Positions 41,016 to 52,566 of a DNA stretch of 64,000 bases are shown one piece after another. A program made the translations under genes and the position numbers. The first letter of the stretch is position 1. Each line of letters starts with the position of its first letter. This DNA comes from Lampris incognitus (Eukaryota; Chordata; Actinopteri; Lampriformes; Lampridae). Below the pieces are notes generated by a model. The model worked only from the letters and a program-made list of their open reading frames with translations. It ran no database searches and had not been told where the DNA came from. Where the stretch lies: NCBI RefSeq assembly GCF_029633865.1, contig NC_079212.1, positions 150,753,599 through 150,817,598 on the forward strand. Reading direction: 5' to 3'.

Positions 41016-44000
41016 AGTATACATAATGGTTGTAGGTTGGTGTTGTAATATACATAATGGGTGTAGGTTGGTGTTGTAGTATACATAATGGTTGTAGGTT
41101 GGTGTTGTAGTATACATAATGGTTGTAGGTTGGTGTTGTAGTATACATAATGGTTGTAGGTTGGTGTTGTAGTATACATAATGGGTGTAGGTTGGTGTTG
41201 TAGTATACATAATGGTTGTAGGTTGGTGTTGTAGTATACATAATGGGTGTATGTTGGTGTTGTAGTATACATAATGGGTGTAGGTTGGTGTTGTAGTATA
41301 CATAATGGTTGTAGGTTGGTGTTGTAGTATACATAATGGGTGTATGTTGGTGTTGTAGTATACATAATGGGTGTAGGTTGGTGTTGTAGTATACACAATG
41401 GGTGCAGGTTGGTGTTGTAGTATACATAATGGCTGTACAGTGCTGTTGTAGTATACATAATGGTTGTAGGTTGGTGTTGTAGTATACATAATGGGTGTAC
41501 ATTGCTGTTGTAGTATACATAATCGGTGTAGGTTGGGGTGTTGTAGTATACATAATGGTTGTAGGTTGGTGTTGTAGTATACATAATGGCTGTACATTGC
41601 TGTTGTAGTATACATAATGGGTGTAGGTTGGTGTTGTAGTATACACAATGGGTGCAGGTTGGTGTTGTAGTATACATAATGGCTGTACATTGCTGTTGTA
41701 GTATACATAATGGTTGTAGGTTGGTGTTGTAGTATACATAATGGGTGTACATTGCTGTTGTAGTATACATAATCGGTGTAGGTTGGGGTGTTGTAGTATA
41801 CATAATGGTTGTAGGTTGGTGTTGTAGTATACATAATGGCTGTACATTGCTGTTGTAGTATACATAATGGGTGTAGGTTGGGGTGTTGTAGTATACATAA
41901 TGGGTGTAGGCTGGTGTTGTAGTATACATAATGGGTGTAGGTTGGTGTTGTAGTATACATAATGGCTGTACATTGCTGTTGTAGTATACATAATGGGTGT
42001 AGGTTGGGGTGTTGTAGTATACATAATGGTTGTAGGTTGGGGTTGTAGTATACATAATGGGTGTAGGCTGGTGTTGTAGTATACATAATGGGTGTAGGTT
42101 GGTGTTGTAGTATACATAATGGCTGTACATTGCTGTTGTAGTATACATAATGGGTGTAGGTTGGGGTGTTGTAGTATACATTATGGGTGTAGGTTGGTGT
42201 TGTAGTACACATAATGGGTGTAGCTTGGTGTTGTAGTATACATAATGGTTGTAGGTTGGTGTTGCAGTATACATAACTGTTGTAGGTTGGTTTTGTAGTA
42301 TACATAATGGGTGTAGGTTGGTGTTGTAGTATACATAATGGGTGTATGTTGGTGTTGTAGTATACATAATGGTTGTAGGTTGGTGTTGTAGTACACATAA
42401 TGGGTGTAGCTTGGTGTTGCAGTATACATAATGGTTGTAGGTTGGTGTTGTAGTATACATAATGGTTGTAGGCTGGTGTTGTAGTATACATAATGGTTGT
42501 AGGCTGGTGTTGTAGTATACATAATGGGTGTAGGCTGGTGTTGTAGTATACATAATGGGTGTATGTTGGTGTTGTAGTATACATAATGGGTGTATGTTGG
42601 TGTTGTAGTATACATAATGGTTGTAGGTTGGTGTTGCAGTATACATAATGGGTGTATGTTGGTGTTGTAGTATACATAATGGTTGTAGGTTGGTGTTGCA
42701 GTATACACAATGGGTGCAGGTTGGTGTTGTAGTATACATAATGGTTGTAGGTTGGTTTTGTAGTATACATAATGGCTGTGCATTGCTGTTGTAGTATACA
42801 TAATGGTTGTAGGCTGGTGTTGTAGTATACATAATGGTTGTGCATTGCTGTTGTAGTATACATAATGGGTGTATGTTGGTGTTGTAGTATACACAATGGG
42901 TGCAGGTTGGTGTTGTAGTATACATAATGGGTGTAGGTTGGTGTTGTAGTATACATAATGGTTGTAGGCTGGTGTTGTAGTATACATAATGGGTGTATGT
43001 TGGTGTTGTAGTATACACAATGGGTGCAGGTTGGTGTTGTAGTATACATAATGGCTGTGCATTGCTGTTGTAGTATACATAATGGTTGTAGGCTGGTGTT
43101 GTAGTATACATAATGGGTGTAGGTTGGTGTTGCAGTATACATAATGGTTGTAGGTTGGTGTTTTAGTATACATAATGGTTGTAGGTTGGTGTTGTAGTAT
43201 ACATAATGGCTGTGCATTGCTGTTGTAGTATACATAATGGTTGTAGGCTGGTGTTGTAGTATACATAATGGGTGTAGGCTGGTGTTGTAGTATACATAAT
43301 GGTTGTAGGTTGGGTGTTGTAGTATACATAATGGTTGTAGGCTGGTGTTGTAGTATACATAATGGGTGTAGGCTGGTGTTGTAGTATACATAATGGGTGT
43401 AGGCTGGTGTTGTAGTATACATAATGGTTGTAGGCTGGTGTTGTAGTATACATAATGGGTGTAGGCTGGTGTTGTAGTATACATAATGGTTGTAGGTTGG
43501 GTGTTGTAGTATACATAATGGTTGTAGGCTGGTGTTGTAGTATACATAATGGGTGTAGGCTGGTGTTGTAGTATACATAATGGGTGTAGGCTGGTGTTGT
43601 AGTATACACAATGGGTGCAGGTTGGTGTTGTAGTATACATAATGGGTGTAGGTTGGTGTTGCAGTATACACAATGGGTGCAGGTTGGTGTTGTATACATA
43701 ATGGGTGTAGGTTGGGTTTGCAGTATACATAATGGGTGTCGGTTGGTGTTGCAGTATACATAATGGGTGTCGGTTGGGTTTGCAGTATACATAATGGCTG
43801 TAGGTTGGTGTTGTAGTATACATAATGGCTGTGCATTGCTGTTGTAGTATACATAATGGTTGTAGGCTGGTGTTGTAGTATACATAATGGGTGTAGGTTG
43901 GTGTTGCAGTATACATAATGGGTGTAGGTTGGTGTTGTAGTATACATAATGGTTGTAGGTTGGTGTTGTAGTATACATAATGGCTGTGCATTGCTGTTGT

Positions 44001-45093
44001 AGTATACATAATGGTTGTAGGCTGGTGTTGTAGTATACATAATGGGTGTAGGCTTGTGTTGTAGCATACATAATGGTTGTAGGTTGGGTGTTGTAGTATA
44101 CATAATGGTTGTAGGCTGGTGTTGTAGTATACATAATGGGTGTAGGCTGGTGTTGTAGTATACATAATGGGTGTAGGCTGGTGTTGTAGTATACATAATG
44201 GGTGTAGGCTGGTGTTGTAGTATACATAATGGGTGTAGGCTGGTGTTGTAGTATACATAATGGTTGTAGGTTGGGTGTTGTAGTATACATAATGGTTGTA
44301 GGCTGGTGTTGTAGTATACATAATGGGTGTAGGCTGGTGTTGTAGTATACATAATGGGTGTAGATTGGTGTTGTAGTATACATTATGGGTGTAGGCTGGT
44401 GTTGTAGTATACATAATGGGTGTAGGCTGGTGTTGTAGTATACATAATGGGTGTAGGCTGGTGTTGTAGTGTACACAATGGGTGCAGGTTGGTGTTGTAG
44501 TATACATAATGGTTGTAGGTTGGTGTTGTAGTATACATAATGGTTGTAGGCTGGTGTTGTAGTATACATAATGGGTGTAGGCTGGTGTTGTAGTATACAT
44601 AATGGTTGTAGGCTGGTGTTGTAGTATACATAATGGGTGTAGGCTGGTGTTGTAGTATACATAATGGGTGTAGGCTGGTGTTGTAGTATACATAATGGTT
44701 GTGCATTGCTGGTGTTGTAGTGTACACAATGGGTGCAGGTTGGTGTTGTAGTATACATAATGGTTGTAGGTTGGTGTTGTAGTATACATAATGGTTGTAG
44801 GCTGGTGTTGTAGTATACATCATGGGTGTAGGCTGGTGTTGTAGTATACATAATGGGTGTAGGCTGGTGTTGTAGTATACATAATGGCTGTGCATTGCTG
44901 TTGTAGTATACATAATGGTTGTAGGCTGGTGTTGTAGTATACATAATGGGTGTAGGCTGGGTGTTGTAGTATACATAATGGGTGTAGGCTGGTGTTGTAG
45001 TATACATAATGGGTGTAGGCTGGTGTTGTAGTATACATAATGGGTGTAGGCTGGTGTTGTAGTATACATAATGGGTGTAGGCTGGTGTTGTAG
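41016..45093. repeat. 31-bp minisatellite (~131 copies)
   Basis: 4.1 kb of a 31-bp unit, gtatacataatggttgtagg plus ttggtgttgta. Frequent variants are gggtgtagg, gctgtgcattgctgttgta, cacaatgggtgcagg and a 32-bp form with an extra g. On the minus strand a unit reads NLQPLCILQ, and the array runs into LINE coding sequence where fish LINEs have PLCILQKRAMR. The rare gttgggtgttg form occurs at 43311, 43498, 44085 and 44272, giving spacings of 187 and 774 bp, so higher-order duplications exist. The unit has no stop in any minus frame, hence spurious frames up to 1262 codons. Confidence 0.96.
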
Positions 45094-48036
45094 TAAACAT
45101 AATCAAATCAAATCAAATCAGTTTTATTTGTATAGCCCAATATCACAAGTTACAAATGTGCCTCAGTGGGCTTAACAGCAACACAACATCCTGTCCTTAG
45201 ACCCTCTCATGGGATAAGGAACAACTCCCTAAAACCCTTTAACAGGGAGGAACAACAGGAAGAAACCTCAGGGAGAGCAGCAGAGGAGGATCTCTCTCCC
45301 AAGACGGACAGCGTGCAATGGATGTTGTGTTTACACAATTTACACAACACAACATTGAAAGAGGATAACAGAATTATAATGGACAGAACATTTATGAAGA
45401 ACATGATGCACAGGATGCCAAGCAGTGTCCACATGCCAACGGAGCAGTCCAGGACCCGAGCCACGCGACCAGCATCATCATGTAGTAAAAGAATTGGGTG
45501 GCATCCAAATGGCGACCACCATCACCACGGAGACCTGGGAGGAGAACCGACTGCACATGAACACAAGAGAGACTCACATGACACCATTCAAACACAGAAA
45601 AAGAGAAAGGAGAAGACGTCATTCAGAGAGAGAGAAAAGACATGTTAGAGAAGAGAACAGTTTACAATAGTCATTAGCCATAATCAATTAAGTCATCAAT
45701 TAGTCGTAAACTATACTCTGTAACCTATACTCGATAATCTCGTCGGCAGAACAGTGGTTGGTAAATTCATTGAGACAGAAAACCAACCCGCCATCCAGTA
45801 CAGGTTGTGAAGCACTCAACTTAAAGGCAACTAGTTGTAAACTAAGGCAAAAAGATGAGTTTTAAGTTTGGATGTAAAGACTCAACAGACTCTGATGGTC
45901 TGATGGCAGCAGGCAGGTTATTCCACAACAATGGAGCCCGATAGGAAAAGGCCCTGCTGCCTCCAGCTGACTTCTTTTTAACTTTGGGGACACACAGGAG
46001 CCCTGTATTTTGAGAACGAAGTACTCGAGATGGCATGTAAGGTTTAAGGAGATCAGACAGGTAGGATGGAGCAAGCCCATTTAGGATTTTATAAGTCAGC
46101 AGAAGCACCTTGTATTCTGATCTAACATGGATAGGAAGCCAATGAAGGGAGGCAGGAATTGGTGTAATATGGTCACATTTCCTAGTTTCAGTTAGGATTC
46201 TAGCAGCAGCAGCATTCTGAACCATCTGAAGACTTTTAGTACTAGAATGTGGCAGACCTGAGAACAGAACATTACAGTAATCAAGTCTGGATGAAACAAA
46301 TGCATGTATTAGAATCTCTGCGTCAGCCATGGAGAGAAAAGACCGAATTTTAGCTATGTTACGTAAGTGAAAAAAGGCAGTCTTGGTGATTTCTTTAATG
46401 TGCTTATCAAGAAAAGGCTGGGATCAAACGTAACACCAAGATTTTTGGCTGCCACACTTTGTGAAACCACAGAGTTGTCGATTGTTATCGTTACTTGATC
46501 AAATCGGTGTCTGTGTCTAGCAAGGCCAATGACCAGCATCTCGGTTTTATCTGAATTTAAAAGCAGAAAGTTAAGTGACATCCAGTTTTTCACAGTAGCC
46601 ACGCAGGCCTCTAAGTTAGTGATTTGAGGTTGATCATAGGCACATACAGCTGAGTATCATCAGCATAGCAATGGAAATTTATTCCGTAACTGCGTATAAT
46701 TTGGCCAAGAGGTGTAATGTAAAGAGAGAAAAGTAGAGGGCCAAGTACTGAGCCCTGAGGCACACCGTGTTTAATGTCAGAAATTTTTGATATAATATTA
46801 TTATAGCAGACACAGTGTGTTCTTCCAGATAAGTAGGACTTAAGCCAAGAGAGAGCTAAGCCAGAGACACCAAAATTACAATTTAATCTATCTAAACATA
46901 TACAGTGATCGATGGTGTCAAAGGCTGCACTGAGGTCCAGTAGTAGAAGCACAGAAGTGGAATCAGAGTCGATAGCCAGTGGAAGATAATTCACCACTCT
47001 GATCAGAGCAGTTTCAGTGGAGTGACAGGGCCTGAAAGCCGACTGAAAAGGTTCATATAGATGGTTTTCTTTTATATGGGTCAAACGTTGTTGATACACA
47101 ACTCTCTCTAGTACTTTAGAGAAGAATGGAAGATTAGAGACTGGCCGATAGTTATTAAGAGACCCTGGATCAAGGTGCGGTTTTTTAAGTAGAGGTTTAA
47201 CCACAGCTGTCTTATAACTGCTGGGAACAATGCCAGTAGTAAGAGATACATTAACGATGTCTAGCATTGTAGGTCCAAGAAAAGGCCAGAGGTCTTTAAA
47301 AAGTTTTGCTGGTAAGGGGTCAAGTAGGCAAGCAGTTGGTTTAGAAGCTGACAGGAACTTAGTCAAAGTATCAAGAGAGATAGTCTCAAAAGCTGTAATA
47401 ACTGGAACTGTCAGTGACTCATTGTGTAGACATGAATTTAGTATGACAGGATCTGCAGGAGTAGATGGAGTTGAAGAACTAGCTTTGTTTAAGATCTCAT
47501 CAACCTTATTGCAGAAAAAATCTAGAAATTCATGGGCTGTGAATGATGAGCAGCTAATAGACGACTGCTTTTTAGTAAGTGTAGATACAGTGTCAAAGAG
47601 AAATCTGGGGTGATGTTTATTAATATTTATTAAGTGAGAGAGATACGATGTTTTTGCAGTAGATAAAGCACGCTTGTATTTCAATAAACACTTGTGCCAC
47701 GATAGGTAAAAAGCTTCCAATTTTGATTTTCGCCATTTACGTTCCAGTCTCCTGCAGGTCCGCTTAAGAGCATGTGTCTCATCATTAAACCAGGGTGTAG
47801 GCCTCTTTAGTCGCCTAGCTCTGGTAGTGAGAGGTGCAACTGAATCGAGGAGACTAGAGAGGGCCACATTTAAGTCACTAGTGAAATTTTCAACAGAGTC
47901 ATTTACCACAGTGAAAGGAGCCAAGACTTCAGGCAGCTGCTGGCCAAATGCAGCTAAAGTGGAGGGACTGATATGGCGAGTGGCAATTACATCTGTGCTG
48001 ACATCAACTGGACAGGCCAATAATGCTTCAAATTAA
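45094..48036 (-). mobile_element. L2/CR1-clade LINE copy A, 5'-truncated
   Basis: A minus-strand LINE with a (gattt)n tail at 45099-45118 and the 3' end ttttatttgtatagcccaat. Coding from 48020 runs LACPVDVSTDVIATRHISPS, TPWFNDETHALKRTCRRLER, FLSASKPTACLLDPLPAKLF, FQSAFRPCHSTETALIRVVN, LLLDLSAAFDTIDHCI, GVPQGSVLGPLLFSLYITPL and the catalytic YADDTQLYVP at about 46650. A 469-codon frame is open to 46611. A shift then leads into NWMSLNFLLLNSDKTEMLVI and the C-terminal LWNNLPAAIRPSESVESL. It is about 99% identical to copy B where compared by eye (three differences in the first ~260 bp). Confidence 0.88.
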
Positions 48037-48600
48037 AAGACAAAAGACAAAGACAAAAACACATCTAAAAACTACAAGAACACACATACCCAAACTAACA
48101 CATATATCCAAACTAAAAAAAAAATCACTGTCCAAGGGAACGAACGACAGCCAGGATGAAAGTCGGAACCGCTGGTTTGCATGGGCTAGCAGTTAGCTTA
48201 GCCTGCCCCACTCCCAGGTGCAGCTCCAGTCAGGGCTGTGGTCCTTGGGCCCACCAGACAAAGCAGACCAAGCTCTCCCAGCCAATCCAGCACCAGCTCT
48301 CCCAGCCAGACACCCACAACACACCTCCCCGAACTCCTCACGACGACATCAAAACACCACAGTCAACGCCAGGTGAGCTGCCGCCAGACCGCCCTCTGTG
48401 TTATCGGAAATGTTGGTCTGCATGGGCTAGCAATTAGCTTAGCCTGCCCCGCTCTCCCAGCTGATCCAGTGCCAGCTCTCCCAGCCATCAAACGAAGTCA
48501 AAACTTAGATGCAGACATGGACAAAGACACTGCGTGGACGGTACTAGGTGAGGCCGCCGCAACTGTGAAGTCGCACCGCCATCGTCCCACACCGGCACAA
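48037..48600. other. Unassigned sequence with internal direct repeat
   Basis: A-rich stretch (48040-48130) followed by GC-rich sequence. The motif gcatgggctagcagttagct plus tagcctgcccc at about 48179 recurs with one change at about 48421. Possibly the 5' region of a retroelement. No protein similarity recognised. Confidence 0.4.
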
Positions 48601-50092
48601 GAGCTCCGCTATCATCCCGGTCCCCAAGAAGCCCCGTATCACAGGATTAAATGACTACAGACCCATTGCCCTAACGTCTGTAGTCATGAAATCCTTCAAG
48701 AGACTGGAGTTGGCGCACTTGAAGGACATCCCAGGCCCCCTGCTCGACCCCCTGCAGTTTGCCTATTAAGCAAACAGGTCACTGGATGATGCAGTCAACA
48801 TGGGATTGCACTACATCTTCCAGCACCTTGACTCCCCAGAGACACACGGGCATTCAACACCATCGTCCCAGATATCCTCCACTCCAAACTCACCCGGCTT
48901 ACTGTTCCAGCCTCCATCTGCAAGTGGATTAAAAACTTTCTGACAGACAAGAGGCAACTGGTGAGGCTGAGAAAATCACATCCAGCACCCGGACAATCAG
49001 CACTGGCCTCCCCCAGGGATGTGTGCTCTCCCCTCTACTCTTCTCCCTCTACACAAATGATGACTGCACCTCAGGTGACCTGTTTGTTAAACTCCTGAAG
49101 TTTGTGGACGACACAACCATCATTGGCCTTATTGGGGATGGTGACGAGTCTGCATATAGATGGGAGGTTGATCAGCTGGTCCTCTGGTGTGGCCATAACA
49201 ACTTGGAGATGAACACGCTCAAAACGGTGGAGATGACAGTGGACTTCAGGAGGAGCCCCCCAACACTGCCCCCCTCACCATACTCAACAGCATGGTGTCT
49301 ATGGAGAAAACCTACAGATTTCTGGGTTCCACAATCTCCCAGGATCTAAGGTGGGAATCTAACATAGACACAATCATCAAAAATGCTCAGCAGAGGATGT
49401 TCTTTCTCCACCAGCTCAACAAATTCAACCTGCTGATTCAGTTCTACACTGCAGTAATCCAGCCTGTCCTCTGCACATCCATCACTGTCTGGTTTGGTTC
49501 GGCCACCAAACAGGACAGGGACAGACTACAACGGACAGTTAAGTCTGCAGAGAAGATCACTGGTGCCAACCTGCCCTCCATTCAGGACTTATACACCTCC
49601 AGACTCAGGAAACGGGCAGGCAGCATCACTGCAGACCCATCACTTCCTGGTCACAAGCTGTTCCAACTCCTCCCCTCTGGTAGGCGCTACAGAGCACTGT
49701 ACCCCAAAACAACCAGATATAAAAACAGTTTCTTTCCACGGGCTGTCATTCACATGAACACTTAACACTGACAAATAAATTCAACCATTTTGCTTAAACT
49801 GCACATTGTACGTATACTGGTACTCTGTCATGTACATATAACTCAGGCATGTATGTAAGTAAGCTGCTAACATGTATTTCAGCATCTCTGATATATTCTC
49901 TTCACCACTGCACCTTATCACCTCTTATGTCACCTGTATAAGTCAGTCCTTGTGTATATATGTGAAGGTTGTTGTGTTGTAGTGTTGTTATTCTATGTTT
50001 TGTACACTGAGAGAGCCACCACACCAGAGTCACATTCCACGTAGTGCAAACCTACATGGCCAATAAACATGATTCTGATTCTGATTACGTAT
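48600..50092 (+). mobile_element. Rex1-type LINE, second copy (plus)
   Basis: The plus strand encodes [42 protein letters not shown] (then a stop), a broken middle, MCALP/LLFSLYTND, the catalytic FVDDTTIIGLIGDGDE near 49110, CGHNNLEMNTLKTVEMTVDF, and C-terminal YRFLGSTISQDLRWESNID, FYTAVIQPVLCTSITVWFGS, LLPSGRRYRALYPKTTRYKN and SFFPRAVIHMNT, stop at about 49763. The 3' UTR ends ataaacatgattctgattct at 50065-50092, the same tail as the minus copy at 3021. At least four stops or shifts. Confidence 0.82.
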
Positions 50093-50365
50093 AGACAGCA
50101 CAGTGTACATATGACTACATAAAGACAGAAACCTTCCAGAGGTGGAACAAGAGGGTGAACAGACATGTACATGGTGTAGATGTTAGTATGTTAGTTAATA
50201 TGGTTATACATGTAAGTGGGTTTAGTTCATTGAACGACAACAAAAGGTTTTGAACTTCACGTGTTCATCAGCAGGTAGTCAGTATGAGGACACCAACAGG
50301 AGAGACGTGTTCACATCTGGTCAGCTCCAGCATCACTCTGGAGTTTTTACAGTGGTTTTATTACA
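50093..50365. other. No recognised feature
   Basis: Sequence between the Rex1 tail and the tandem-repeat monomer. No similarity noticed. Confidence 0.4.
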
Positions 50366-50427
50366 GACTAGGAGACCAGAGAGAAGTGTGGGTGATACCA
50401 GGTTAATTTGAGGTAGCTCACTAATAA
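50366..50427. repeat. Single left monomer of the ~60-bp array
   Basis: One unit (gaccagagagaagtgtgggt, accaggttaatttgaggtag, ctcactaataa) of the array that continues at 63553-64000. The two parts are separated by the L2 copy B insertion, bracketed by taataa. Confidence 0.85.
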
Positions 50428-51130
50428 CGCTTAAATTTGGTTTCATAAATATCAGATCACTGTCTACCAAAGCCTTACTAATAAATGATGTGATTCTTGA
50501 ACATAGTTGTGATATGATTGGGTTATGTGAAACCTGGCTGTAACCAAATGTTTTCCTTCCCTTAAATGAAGCTTCCCCACCTGACTATACTTATGCCCAT
50601 GTAGCGCGGGCAAATAAACAAGGTGGGGGGTGTTGCCTTAATATATAAATCTATTTTCAATCTGACTTCTAGGTGTAACCCTGTGGTTAAATTATAGGCC
50701 TTAGATATATTACATTGCACTAATAGATAAGAGTTTGGCCTATGTTTATTATTTTGTTAACCTTTTGAATATGAATATATTATATTGTTGATATTGTTCT
50801 GCAAAACAGTTGTTTACCAATGTGAAATGCATTTACTTTTAGTGTTGAAACTTACCATTGTTGTGATTGGTTGGCTGTGGAGAGAATACCTTACCTTGAA
50901 TGTGATTGGTTGAGAGGGCAGCGGAAAACGTCAGCGCGAGCAGACTGGACTGGGAGAGGGAGGAGGTCTCTCGTCCCTGGTGAGAGCCAACGGAGCAGTT
51001 TGATGTCGAGTTGTTATATGCTATGTTGCGGGGAGAGAAATGTAATTGAAGTTTAGTGAACAGTGATGTGTGCGGGTGTCTGACCGAGACCCATCCCGGG
51101 AACTGTTGGTGTGGACTGGGGAGACAAACT

Positions 51131-51330
51131 TATTGTATTTTTAAATCACGTCAGGACACAGCGCTGTCGCTCGACACAACCTCTCCGTGGCATTCTTTAT
51201 TTAGACTGACACAGCATCAAAGGCAGACCCGATCAAACAACCCAGAGCCCGCAGGCATCACCAATCGATCCCAGCACAATAGAACAGCACCAAATCGAAT
51301 GCAGCACTGTCGATGTGTGCATACATAACA
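51131..51330 (-). repeat. Gypsy 2 downstream LTR (3' LTR)
   Basis: 200 bp. In element orientation it starts tgttatgtatgc and ends atacaata. Compared with the partner at 55802-56001 it has four substitutions by eye. Confidence 0.9.
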
Positions 51331-51351
51331 TTTCCCCCCCCCGGCAGGATT

Positions 51352-52566
51352 TCAAACATGAAAGGTTGACACAAAGTCCTCTAGGTGGCCAGGGCGTAAA
51401 CGTGTGCGAACAGGTCGCGGGGCGGCCTGAGGCTGGGCAGGCCGAGGTGGGGAGGGAGAAGGCAGGGGAAGCTGAGGCCCAGAAATGTCTGGGGCCCGTG
51501 TAGGAGCTGCATGAAGCCCCGGGGCGTCTCGCCATGCTGAGGGAATGGCTAAGGTTGTGTCACCAGCTGTGTGTGGCGGAGCTGACACCTTCCGTAGACG
51601 ACTGGAGTGCCACCGAGTGCCATCGCTGAGGAGGTAGGTGGCTGGGCCCAGCTGACGGGTGACTTGGAGAGGAGAGGACCAGTATGAAGCCATTTTATGG
51701 TCCCTGTGGGGCCTGCGGACCCTGACCCAGTCTGACACATTGATGTCTGGCACCCTGGTTCGTTTTGACTGGTCAAACCGTTGCTTCAGCCGCGTCTGCT
51801 GACGAGTGACTGAGGCTCTGACCCCAGAGGGAGGTGCCTGAGGTGTGGAGGGGCGGAGCCTGCCAAGGGGCATGCACAGTTCCCGGCCTAGCATGAGAGA
51901 GGCTGGGGAGACGCCTGTGGTCGAGTGCTGTGTGGCCCGATAGTGTAGCAGAGTGTGACGGATGGCCTGCGTGAAAGAGCACCCTTGGGCCATGTGTGCT
52001 CTGAGGCCGTTCTTCAGTGACTGGTGAAAACGTTCAACGCCGCCATTGGCCTGGGGGTGGTAGTACGCAGTGCGTATATGATGGATGCCCTTGCTTTCGA
52101 GATAAGCAGTGAACTCAGCAGAGACCAGCTGAGGGCCGTTGTTAGCGGTGATGGCCTTTGGGAGGCCCCAGCAAGAGAAAAGAGAGTCCAGGAAGTCGAT
52201 GATGATCTGTGAGGTCACAGTGCCGGAAGTGGTGAGTTCAGGTCATTTTGAGTGTAGATCGTAGGCGACCACCATGAAGCCTTGGTGGTGGGGAACTCCA
52301 TGGATCTCACCACAAATGTCCAACTGCAGGTGTTCCCAGGGCTGAGAGGGCCAGGCGAGAGGTTGCAGGGGTGGGGGAGCCTGGTGGCCAGTCTTGCCAC
52401 TCACAAGGCAGGCAGAACAGTCTTTCACCAGAGCCTCAATATCTCTGTCTATCCCCGGCCACCACACCAGGTCTCGGCAGCGCTGTTTCAGTTTCACAAT
52501 GCCCAGGTGGCCTTCATGCGCCGTATTCAAAACACGTGCACGGAAGCAGCTGGGACCACTGTGCAA
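51352..52566 (-). pseudogene. Gypsy 2 integrase
   Basis: One minus frame from 52566 encodes the HHCC region (HEGHLGIVKLKQRCRDLVWW, CSACLVSGKTGHQ) and LQLDICGEIHG with the first catalytic Asp. A TGA near 52242 follows in place of Trp after DLHSK. The frame continues as PELTTSGTVTSQIIIDF, TANNGPQLVSAEF, QANGGVERFHQSLKNGL and a C-terminal tail RVRRPHRDHKMASYW. The second catalytic residue, normally D in TDNGPQ, is N here (ANNGPQ). It is displaced by one frame from the RT-RNase H frame. Integration activity is therefore doubly lost. Confidence 0.85.

Noticed and set aside
41001..44789. Minus-strand open frames up to 1262 codons rich in YTTTPTY/HYVYYN repeats
   Set aside because: They arise because a 31-bp unit without stops is read in all three frames; the same DNA gives three overlapping long frames. 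No start context, splice sites or unique domain.
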